5,661 nucleotides of DNA from JAPLDB01 sp964356415. GTDB taxonomy: Bacteria > Bacteroidota > Bacteroidia > AKYH767-A > 2013-40CM-41-45. Below are positions 1-5,071 of the stretch, one piece after another (position 1 is the first letter of the stretch; every line of letters starts with the position of its first letter). The stretch spans positions 1 through 5,661 of the forward strand of contig CAYHHK010000191.1 in NCBI GenBank assembly GCA_964356415.1, read 5' to 3'. The position numbers and the translations under genes were made by a program. The notes beneath the pieces were generated by a model that was not told where the DNA came from, ran no database searches, and saw only the letters and a list, made by a program, of their open reading frames with translations.

Positions 1-49
1 GCATCATTCCGCTTCCTGATTGGGTTTGCAATAAAATATTGATGAACAT
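1..49 (-). CDS. yajC: YajC-like Sec translocase accessory subunit, N-terminal 16 residues only (cut by window edge)
   Basis: Reading the minus strand from the ATG at 49 gives 16 codons, MFINILLQTQSGSGMM, open to the window edge. A short hydrophobic start, then a Gln/Gly/Ser-rich stretch and Met-Met, is how I recall Bacteroidota YajC proteins beginning, just before their single membrane helix. YajC is a small inner-membrane protein that associates with SecDF and SecYEG in protein export. The start lies 37 bases after the stop of the DUF1573 gene on the same strand, and yajC after DUF1573 after nusB is an order I recall from this phylum. No Shine-Dalgarno is visible; the upstream bases are AT-rich. 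The membrane helix and the rest of the gene lie outside the window, so the call rests on 16 residues plus context. It could be another small protein. Confidence 0.55.
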   Translation of the reverse strand, partial: MFINILLQTQSGSGMM

Positions 50-86
50 AGAATTTAAGATTTTATATAATAAGATTGATTTTTAA

Positions 87-587
87 CTAATGGCCTTCTT
101 CACTTTGTGTTACTGTCCCGTCTGCATTTGCAACCTCACCGGTTATGTTCAGCACCTTGGTGTTCGGAACTGTATTAGAAATCAGCGTAACAGTCTTGTG
201 CTGCATGCCATGCCTCCCTTCACTATTGAAAGTAATATTGATCACCCCACTCCCACCGGGCGGAATTGGCTCATGAGGAAATTCAGGCACAGTACACCCG
301 CAGCTTCCATTAGCAGAACGAATAACGAGATCACCTGTACCAACATTCCTGAACTTGAAAGCATACTGAATTTTTTCTCCAACAGTGATGGTGCCGAAAT
401 CATGCGTCTCCTTCTCAAACTGGAATACCGGAATATTTGTTTTATCGTTATTTCCCGATGCACTCGCCGGATTGTTCATGGCATCAGGGTTAATTGCATT
501 TTCCGGAATCCCTGAATCCTTTTTGCCCTTGCAGGATGCAAGAGCTGCAATCAGCATTATAAATAATATTGGACGAATCATATGCAT
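87..587 (-). CDS. DUF1573 domain lipoprotein
   Basis: This 166-residue protein has a lipoprotein signal: a hydrophobic stretch (about residues 4-18) and the lipobox LASC with Cys19 as the lipidation site. A low-complexity Asn/Ala/Ser/Gly linker (about 30-50) leads into one DUF1573 domain (about 52-152). The domain shows the family hallmarks: FEKETHDFGTI at the first strand, FKFRNVG, the SCGCT motif (Cys96 and Cys98), IPPGGSG and ITFNSEGR. DUF1573 domains are Ig-like folds common in Bacteroidota; no biochemical function is established. The mature protein should sit in the outer or inner membrane facing the periplasm; Lys20 after the Cys gives no Asp+2 retention signal. Translation could start at 587 (MHM...) or at Met3 (581); both keep the signal. 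The TAG stop lies 37 bases before the yajC-like start, so the two are probably co-transcribed. A promoter motif lies 17 bases upstream. Confidence 0.9.
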   Translation of the reverse strand: MHMIRPILFIMLIAALASCKGKKDSGIPENAINPDAMNNPASASGNNDKTNIPVFQFEKETHDFGTITVGEKIQYAFKFRNVGTGDLVIRSANGSCGCTVPEFPHEPIPPGGSGVINITFNSEGRHGMQHKTVTLISNTVPNTKVLNITGEVANADGTVTQSEEGH

Positions 588-604
588 TGATCAGTATTTT
601 GCCG

Positions 605-638
605 CAAATTTAATAATCGTATGATAAAACTCCCGCAA
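605..638 (-). promoter_or_regulatory. Bacteroidota-type promoter for the DUF1573-yajC unit
   Basis: On the minus strand, TAAATTTG (612 to 605) matches the Bacteroidota -7 consensus TAnnTTTG exactly. A TTG at 638-636 could serve as the -33 element, though the 23-base spacer is a few bases longer than usual. The motif ends 17 bases before the ATG at 587, giving a leader of roughly 10 bases, which is normal for this phylum. The match is seen in the sequence; promoter activity is inferred. Confidence 0.5.
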
Positions 639-731
639 CATAGTGAAACTTATTACTGAGGACACTAAACTATAACACATCATCATTTAACATTATTAGG
701 TTTTCTTAACAACTGATTCCGTGGACACTAC

Positions 732-743
732 CGGCAATTGCCG
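732..743. repeat. Perfect 12-base palindrome CGGCAATTGCCG
   Basis: CGGCAATTGCCG is its own reverse complement with no spacer. It lies about 145 bases upstream of the DUF1573 start and about 120 bases upstream of the -7 motif. That is far for a repressor site, so it is more likely part of the repeat cluster or chance. Confidence 0.4.
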
Positions 744-764
744 AATGCTAATATTTGGTATTAA

Positions 765-815
765 TATGGGAGATAACAGGCTTGAGCCTGAAACGGACTT
801 CTAGAATCTCCCATA
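765..815. repeat. Inverted repeat with 10-base perfect arms and an inner hairpin
   Basis: The arms TATGGGAGAT (765-774) and ATCTCCCATA (806-815) are exact reverse complements. Between them lie an inner hairpin, CAGGC-TTGA-GCCTG (777-790), and the palindrome TTCTAGAA (799-806) touching the right arm. The whole 51-base unit could fold as a branched stem. Neither strand has a T tract after it, so it is not a canonical terminator. It looks like a short mobile or dispersed repeat of the REP or MITE kind, but copy number cannot be seen here. Confidence 0.55.
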
Positions 816-836
816 AATCTACACAGTAACGCTGTC

Positions 837-867
837 ATTCCAATCTCGGCTCAGACGAGAGAGGAAT
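837..867. repeat. Imperfect inverted repeat resembling the dispersed GTCATTCC...GGAAT intergenic repeat
   Basis: ATTCC (837-841) and TCTCG (844-848) pair with CGAGA (856-860) and GGAAT (863-867), giving a 12-position stem with two internal mismatches and a 7-base loop. The preceding bases read GCTGTC, so the unit begins GTCATTCC and ends GAGGAATCC. From memory, short GTCATTCCGA...GAGGAATCT elements are scattered between genes in many Bacteroidota genomes; this would be a degenerate copy. That identification is from recollection and unsearched. No T run follows on the nusB strand, so termination is not its obvious role. Confidence 0.45.
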
Positions 868-892
868 CCTTGCTTTCATTTACTTTATGACA

Positions 893-915
893 TTATTTTA
901 TGCCCAGCATAATAA
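893..915 (-). terminator. Weak hairpin just after nusB
   Basis: TTATGC (898-903) and GCATAA (907-912) pair across a CCA loop, with a further TTA/TAA match beyond a two-base bulge. Read on the minus strand, the hairpin begins about 8 bases after the nusB stop codon. The stem has only two G-C pairs and no proper U tract follows on that strand, so it may stabilise the 3' end or do nothing. Confidence 0.25.
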
Positions 916-923
916 TTTTATTT

Positions 924-1856
924 TCATTCGACCAGTCCCCTGCCCGTTTTAACGATTTTACCTTCCGCTTTATATTCAGTTGCAAGTTTGTCAATGATAC
1001 CGTTTATGAAAAGTTTACTCTTGGGAGTACTGTATTCCTTACTGATATCAATGTATTCGTTTATACTCACCTTCACGGGTATGCTTTCAAATGTCATCAT
1101 CTCAGCCAGCGCCATTTTCATCAGAAGAATATCCATCATAGCAATCCGCTCAACGTCCCAGTTTTTGGTTTTTGCCGAAATGGATGTTTCAAAAGCCGCA
1201 TTGTTCAGTATTGTTTTTTCAAAAAGAAGTCTTACAAATTCCTTATCATCCTTTTCATCCTTGTATAAGGAGGGGAAATTCAATTTGTTCTGATCATAAA
1301 ATTCTTTTACTGTTTTAATTATGAGGTGACAACAAAAACTCAAATCCTCACCCCAGTATATGCTGCGCTCCTGCAATGTACTCTGCATTGCTTCAGATTT
1401 TTCAATAAATATGCGTACGATCTGCAAAAGCAGTTCCTTCTCATCAACAGGCTCAGATGTCATGAACTTTTTGTATTCCTCTGATTTTTTTAATTCAAGG
1501 AATATTTTTCTTACAAGGTCCTGGTCAGTCTGCCATGAACAGTGGTATTCATTCACTTTTGATTTAAATGCATCACTTTTTTCCAGCGATTCTATTAAAC
1601 GAACACTGTGAAGACGGTTTTTGGCATGAACCTCTTCATCCGTGGGAAAATACTTCCGTTGTAAGTCTTCTGAGTCGAGTAGATCGTCGTGCGCAAGCTC
1701 AGTAATAAATAACATCAGCAAGTAATAGAGCTCAAGAATTTTTTCAATACTGCGAAAGAGTTCATTCTCCGCAATTTTCATTTCTCCGGTGCCGGACTGG
1801 AAATAAGAATAAAGAGATTGAAGAACTTTAATACGTAGTTGTCTGCGGGAAAGCAT
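924..1856 (-). CDS. nusB: Transcription antitermination protein NusB (long Bacteroidota form)
   Basis: NusB joins NusE (ribosomal protein S10) to bind boxA RNA and help RNA polymerase read through rRNA operons. This protein has 310 residues against about 140 in E. coli. The recognisable NusB part is at the C-terminus: NWDVERIAMMDILLMKMALAE (about 232-252), then SIPVKVSINEYIDISKEY (258-275) and TPKSKLFINGIIDKLA (277-292), the family's most conserved block. The N-terminus MLSRRQLRIKVLQSLYSYF keeps the basic first-helix pattern (RRxxR...LxxLY) seen at the start of classical NusB. Between them lies a mostly charged, helical insertion of roughly 150 residues, which I believe is usual in this phylum and has no assigned role. 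The ATG at 1856 follows the dehydrogenase stop by 2 bases, so the genes are surely co-transcribed and probably translationally coupled. TGA ends the frame at 924. Confidence 0.93.
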   Translation of the reverse strand: MLSRRQLRIKVLQSLYSYFQSGTGEMKIAENELFRSIEKILELYYLLMLFITELAHDDLLDSEDLQRKYFPTDEEVHAKNRLHSVRLIESLEKSDAFKSKVNEYHCSWQTDQDLVRKIFLELKKSEEYKKFMTSEPVDEKELLLQIVRIFIEKSEAMQSTLQERSIYWGEDLSFCCHLIIKTVKEFYDQNKLNFPSLYKDEKDDKEFVRLLFEKTILNNAAFETSISAKTKNWDVERIAMMDILLMKMALAEMMTFESIPVKVSINEYIDISKEYSTPKSKLFINGIIDKLATEYKAEGKIVKTGRGLVE

Positions 1857-1858
1857 AG

Positions 1859-2953
1859 TTAATCTTTTCTCGCTGCAACCAAACGTTCTTCAGCAATCAT
1901 GCGTGCAGCAGCAGCAGTGGTTAAATTCTCCAGTTTGGCTTTTTTAAAAATCTCAAGTGTAGTAGTGTAAATATTTTTTGCCTGTTCAAGAGATTCTTCG
2001 CGGCTGTATCCTTTGATTTCTGAATACACATTAATCAATCCGCCGGCATTAATCAGGAAATCAGGCGCATAAAGGATTCCTTTATCAGTCACCATCTTGC
2101 CATGTATATATTCGTCGGCAAGTTGGTTATTTGCGGCTCCTGCAACAATGGCGCATTTCAATCTGCCAATGTGATCCGTATTCAATGTTGCACCCAATGC
2201 ACAGGGAGCATAAATGTCAATATCAAGATCGTAAACCGCATCCGGCGAAACGATCTCAGCTCCATACTTTTTTGATACAGACTCCAGTTGCTCTTTGTTG
2301 ATGTCAGTTATATAGACCTTGGCTCCTTCTTCAGTAACATATTTCACAAGATTTTCCCCCACATGTCCTACACCCTGAACAGCTATTTTTTTTCCTAGTA
2401 ATGAATCATCACCCCAACGCTCCATGGCTGAAGCCTTCATTCCCATATAAACTCCGTATGCGGTCACCGGAGATGGATCTCCACTGCCTCCCATATTTTC
2501 AGGAAGTCCCGTCACAAATTTTGTGCGTTCATGTACATAAACCATATCGCTGGTACTTGTACCCACATCTTCCGCAGTGATATACCTTCCTTTCAAAGTA
2601 TCTATAAATTCCCCGTACTTGCGAAACAGGTCTGGTGTTTTGTCCTTGCGTGCATCCCCAATAATAACGGCTTTGCCACCCCCCAGCTCAAGTCCTGTAA
2701 TGGCTGCTTTAAAGGTCATTCCCCTCGATAACCGAAGCACATCGTTAAGTGCTTCTGCTTCACTTTTATACATCCACATGCGGGTGCCACCAAGCGCAGG
2801 CCCAAGCGTGGTGTCATGTATTGCAATAATTGCCTTAAGGCCGGTCTTTTTATCATAACAAAATACAACCTCTTCATGTCCGGCAAACGATTTATTGCCG
2901 AATACCAGATCATTGGAAATCCCGGCTTCATTTATATCCTTAACTTCAAGCAT
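1859..2953 (-). CDS. Leucine dehydrogenase family enzyme (Glu/Leu/Phe/Val dehydrogenase)
   Basis: This enzyme should catalyse NAD+-dependent oxidative deamination of leucine and other branched-chain amino acids to 2-oxo acids, or the reverse, in the cytoplasm. From the ATG at 2953 it has 364 residues, the length of Bacillus leucine dehydrogenases. Visible motifs are GGTRMW (55-60), MTFK with Lys82 and GGGKAVI with Lys94 (the two active-site lysines), TAEDVGT (126-132, with the catalytic-region Asp129), SPVTAYGVYMGMKA (161-174), the NAD-binding GVGHVG (194-199) with Asp217 at the end of the second strand favouring NAD over NADP, APCALGA (249-255), AANNQ (273-277) and PDFLINAGG (297-305). The frame stays open to a TTG at 2995, but ATG 2953 fits the family length better. 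The next gene, nusB, starts 2 bases after its TAA. Exact substrate preference (Leu, Val or Phe) cannot be read from the sequence. Confidence 0.93.
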   Translation of the reverse strand: MLEVKDINEAGISNDLVFGNKSFAGHEEVVFCYDKKTGLKAIIAIHDTTLGPALGGTRMWMYKSEAEALNDVLRLSRGMTFKAAITGLELGGGKAVIIGDARKDKTPDLFRKYGEFIDTLKGRYITAEDVGTSTSDMVYVHERTKFVTGLPENMGGSGDPSPVTAYGVYMGMKASAMERWGDDSLLGKKIAVQGVGHVGENLVKYVTEEGAKVYITDINKEQLESVSKKYGAEIVSPDAVYDLDIDIYAPCALGATLNTDHIGRLKCAIVAGAANNQLADEYIHGKMVTDKGILYAPDFLINAGGLINVYSEIKGYSREESLEQAKNIYTTTLEIFKKAKLENLTTAAAARMIAEERLVAARKD

Positions 2954-3035
2954 GGTAATTATATTTTTTCCTGCTGCTAAATCTTTCGAAGACAATCAAT
3001 TTCAACCAAAACAATTGGAATTGCGGCATTAGCTT

Positions 3036-3048
3036 ATCGTAATACGAT
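3036..3048. promoter_or_regulatory. Palindromic operator candidate in the divergent control region
   Basis: ATCGTA-A-TACGAT is a 13-base inverted repeat with 6-base arms around one central base. It lies between the divergent dehydrogenase and ABC exporter genes and covers the position where a -33 element for the exporter promoter would be expected, so a bound regulator could block it. No regulator gene is nearby. Chance is a real alternative for arms this short. Confidence 0.3.
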
Positions 3049-3061
3049 TATCTATTTGAAT

Positions 3062-3069
3062 TACTTTCG
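3062..3069 (+). promoter_or_regulatory. Promoter -7 motif for the ABC exporter
   Basis: TACTTTCG matches TAnnTTTG with one change (C for T). It is followed by GCAGCGG, a context common at Bacteroidota transcript starts. No TTTG or TTG lies at the expected -33 distance. The leader would be roughly 10 bases to the GTG at 3086, or about 70 to the ATG at 3143. Confidence 0.4.
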
Positions 3070-3142
3070 CAGCGGATATTGAAAAGTGGCGGCAAAGGTA
3101 GCCGATTTTCCTGATGAACAAAACACACTTTTCTTCTCTGAA

Positions 3143-4933
3143 ATGAAGTCACTCGCCCAACTGAATAAGTATTTTCTGAAGTATAAATGGCGGTTCCTGC
3201 TTGGTATCCTTTTCGTTATTGTTCAGAATTTTTTCGCCATATATCCGGCACAATTGGTGCGAAAATCACTGGATGCCGTCATAAAAACCCTCTCCGACTA
3301 TCAGGTTTCCGGTGCCGACCACAATGCACTGGTTTCAGCATTAGGCAAGACAGTATTGTTTTTCCTACTGATGATCATTGGCATAGGCATCCTCAGGGGT
3401 ATCATCATGTTCATGATGCGACAAACGATGATCGTAATGAGCAGACTAATAGAATATGATCTCAAGAATGATATTTATGCCCATTACCAAAAACTTTCCC
3501 TGGCATTTTACCGGCGCAACAATACCGGCGATCTGGTAAACCGGATTTCAGAAGATGTTAGCCGTGTACGCATGTACATTGGGCCGGCCATCATGTACAC
3601 GATTAACCTAGTCATCCTATTTACTCTCATCATCATCATAATGTTCAGTGTGAACACAACACTTGCATTTTATGTCCTGCTACCGCTTCCTTTTCTCAGC
3701 GTATCAATTTATTTTGTCAGCGCGAAGATGAACAGTAAAAGTGAAGATGTGCAGGAACAGCAAAGTAGGTTAAGCACCTTCGTTCAGGAGGCATTTTCAG
3801 GAATAAGGGTGCTCAAGTCTTTTGTGAAGGAAACACAAAGTATTTCAGAATTTGAAAAAGAAAGCGGGGATTATAAAATGAAAAGCATGGAACTTGTTAA
3901 GATCAATTCCATGTTTTTTCCCTTGATGCTTTTGCTTGTCGGATTGTCAACTTTGCTGGTAGTCTATATCGGTGGAAAAGAAGTTATTGCCGGAAACATC
4001 ACCACAGGGAATATTGCAGAGTTCATCATCTATGTGAATATGCTGACCTGGCCCGTTGCTGCATTGGGATGGGTCACAGCTATTGTACAACGCGCTGCTG
4101 CATCACAGGTGCGCATAAATGAGTTCTTACATACTGAGCCGGAAATACAAAGCTTTGAAGAGAGCAAATTCGAGCCAAATGGAGAAATAGAATTCAGGAA
4201 TGTATCGTTTGAGTACCCTGAAAGCGGAATACGTGCACTCGATCATGTTTCATTCAAAGTAAAGCCTGGTGAATCACTTGCAATCCTCGGGAAAACAGGT
4301 TCAGGAAAAAGTACTGTGGCTAATCTGCTTGTGAGAATGTATGATGCCTCCTCTGGAGAAATATTATTTGATGGAAAGCCTATTGAATCGATTTCTCTCA
4401 CAGGCCTTCGCAATAGCATCGGTTATGTTCCACAGGATGTATTTCTTTTTTCTGATACCATCGCCAATAACATCGCTTTTGGAAAAGGTTATGGCCTGAA
4501 TGTAATTTCTGAACAAAAGATACATCAGGCTGCAAAGGACGCTGTGATTTATGATAACATCATGGAGTTTGAGAAAAAATTTGAAACGCTAATAGGTGAA
4601 AGAGGTATCACCCTCAGTGGTGGACAAAAACAACGCGTTTCCATTGCCCGTGCACTTATTAAAAACCCGAAAATTCTTTTGTTTGATGATTGCCTGAGTG
4701 CTGTTGATACCCAAACCGAAGAACAAATTTTAAACAACCTGAAAAAACAATCCGAAGGCAAAACAGCGATTCTGATTTCTCACCGTGTTTCAACGGTAAA
4801 GCATGCAGATAAAATAATTCTACTTGCGAATGGCAATGTTGTTGAAAGCGGTACCCATCTAGCATTGATTGCAAAGCATGGTCTTTATTATGAACTATAT
4901 GAAAAGCAGTTGGCTGAAGAACAGGCATATTGA
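3143..4933 (+). CDS. ABC exporter half-transporter (membrane domain fused to ATPase domain)
   Basis: From ATG 3143 this is a 596-residue type IV (MsbA/MdlB-like) ABC exporter half-transporter that should work as a dimer in the inner membrane; the substrate is unknown. The N-terminal membrane domain (about 1-325) has six likely helices near 15-35, 68-92, 147-169, 172-192, 255-277 and 286-310, with the cytoplasmic-loop motif FYRRNNTGDLVNRISEDV (122-139). The ATPase domain has Walker A GKTGSGKST (383-391), Q-loop Gln431, signature LSGGQKQR (491-498), Walker B ILLFDD (511-516), D-loop SAVD (519-522) and switch His547. Walker B ends Asp-Asp, so Asp516 replaces the usual catalytic Glu. The frame is open to a GTG at 3086, just after an in-frame TGA at 3080, which would add 19 residues. 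I prefer 3143 because MKSLAQLNKYF matches how I recall homologues starting. It diverges from the dehydrogenase gene and stands alone, with no partner half-transporter beside it. Confidence 0.92.
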   Translation: MKSLAQLNKYFLKYKWRFLLGILFVIVQNFFAIYPAQLVRKSLDAVIKTLSDYQVSGADHNALVSALGKTVLFFLLMIIGIGILRGIIMFMMRQTMIVMSRLIEYDLKNDIYAHYQKLSLAFYRRNNTGDLVNRISEDVSRVRMYIGPAIMYTINLVILFTLIIIIMFSVNTTLAFYVLLPLPFLSVSIYFVSAKMNSKSEDVQEQQSRLSTFVQEAFSGIRVLKSFVKETQSISEFEKESGDYKMKSMELVKINSMFFPLMLLLVGLSTLLVVYIGGKEVIAGNITTGNIAEFIIYVNMLTWPVAALGWVTAIVQRAAASQVRINEFLHTEPEIQSFEESKFEPNGEIEFRNVSFEYPESGIRALDHVSFKVKPGESLAILGKTGSGKSTVANLLVRMYDASSGEILFDGKPIESISLTGLRNSIGYVPQDVFLFSDTIANNIAFGKGYGLNVISEQKIHQAAKDAVIYDNIMEFEKKFETLIGERGITLSGGQKQRVSIARALIKNPKILLFDDCLSAVDTQTEEQILNNLKKQSEGKTAILISHRVSTVKHADKIILLANGNVVESGTHLALIAKHGLYYELYEKQLAEEQAY

Positions 4934-5024
4934 AACCATTTTTTAGACATTATATATTAGTGCTTACGTATTGAATTCTAAATCAGGAGTGTACCTGTCT
5001 GACCTTTAGCTCCTTTCAAATAAC

Positions 5025-5040
5025 AGAAAATATATTTTCT
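5025..5040. promoter_or_regulatory. Perfect 16-base palindrome upstream of the sensor gene
   Basis: AGAAAATATATTTTCT is its own reverse complement. It ends 31 bases before the sensor ATG, and its right end overlaps the likely -33 position of that gene's promoter. A dimeric DNA-binding protein could use it as an operator, possibly the sensor's own response regulator. Being so AT-rich, it could also be chance or a weak hairpin at the end of the ABC transcript. Confidence 0.35.
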
Positions 5041-5065
5041 CAAAACTCGTCAATTGCTACTTTTG
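5036..5065 (+). promoter_or_regulatory. Bacteroidota-type promoter for the propeller sensor gene
   Basis: TACTTTTG (5058-5065) is an exact TAnnTTTG -7 motif. TTTC (5036-5039), one base off TTTG, lies 18 bases upstream as a possible -33 element. The -7 motif ends only 6 bases before the ATG at 5072. Because transcription usually begins a few bases past this motif, the mRNA may start at or next to the ATG. Confidence 0.5.
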
Positions 5066-5071
5066 GCTTTG

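Larger units (their letters stand above)
588..923. other. 336-base non-coding gap between nusB and the DUF1573 gene
   Basis: No convincing coding frame on either strand. From the nusB side the gap holds a weak hairpin (893-915), an imperfect inverted repeat (837-867), a 10-base inverted repeat enclosing a smaller hairpin (765-815), a 12-base palindrome (732-743) and the promoter motif for the DUF1573 gene (605-638). Bases 644-731 show nothing I can name. The clustering of inverted repeats suggests remnants of short dispersed repeats inserted between two genes that are often close together. Confidence 0.7.

Noticed and set aside
90..515. Plus-strand open frame opposite the DUF1573 gene
   Set aside because: It is the antisense shadow of a well-supported lipoprotein gene and shows no family motifs.
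660..730. Direct repeat GGACACTA at 660-667 and 723-730, as insertion target-site duplication
   Set aside because: Eight bases, 55 bases apart, with no terminal inverted repeats or transposase between them; easily chance.
900..1293. Plus-strand open frames opposite the 3' end of nusB
   Set aside because: They lie antisense to the most conserved NusB block, and their translations have no recognisable domain.
2954..2995. Extending the dehydrogenase to the TTG at 2995, adding 14 residues
   Set aside because: TTG is a rare start. The ATG at 2953 gives 364 residues, the usual leucine dehydrogenase length, and a typical N-terminus.
4985..5014. AGGAG/CTCCT stem after the ABC gene as a terminator
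   Set aside because: Only five base pairs around a 20-base loop, with no T tract right after it; too weak to call.
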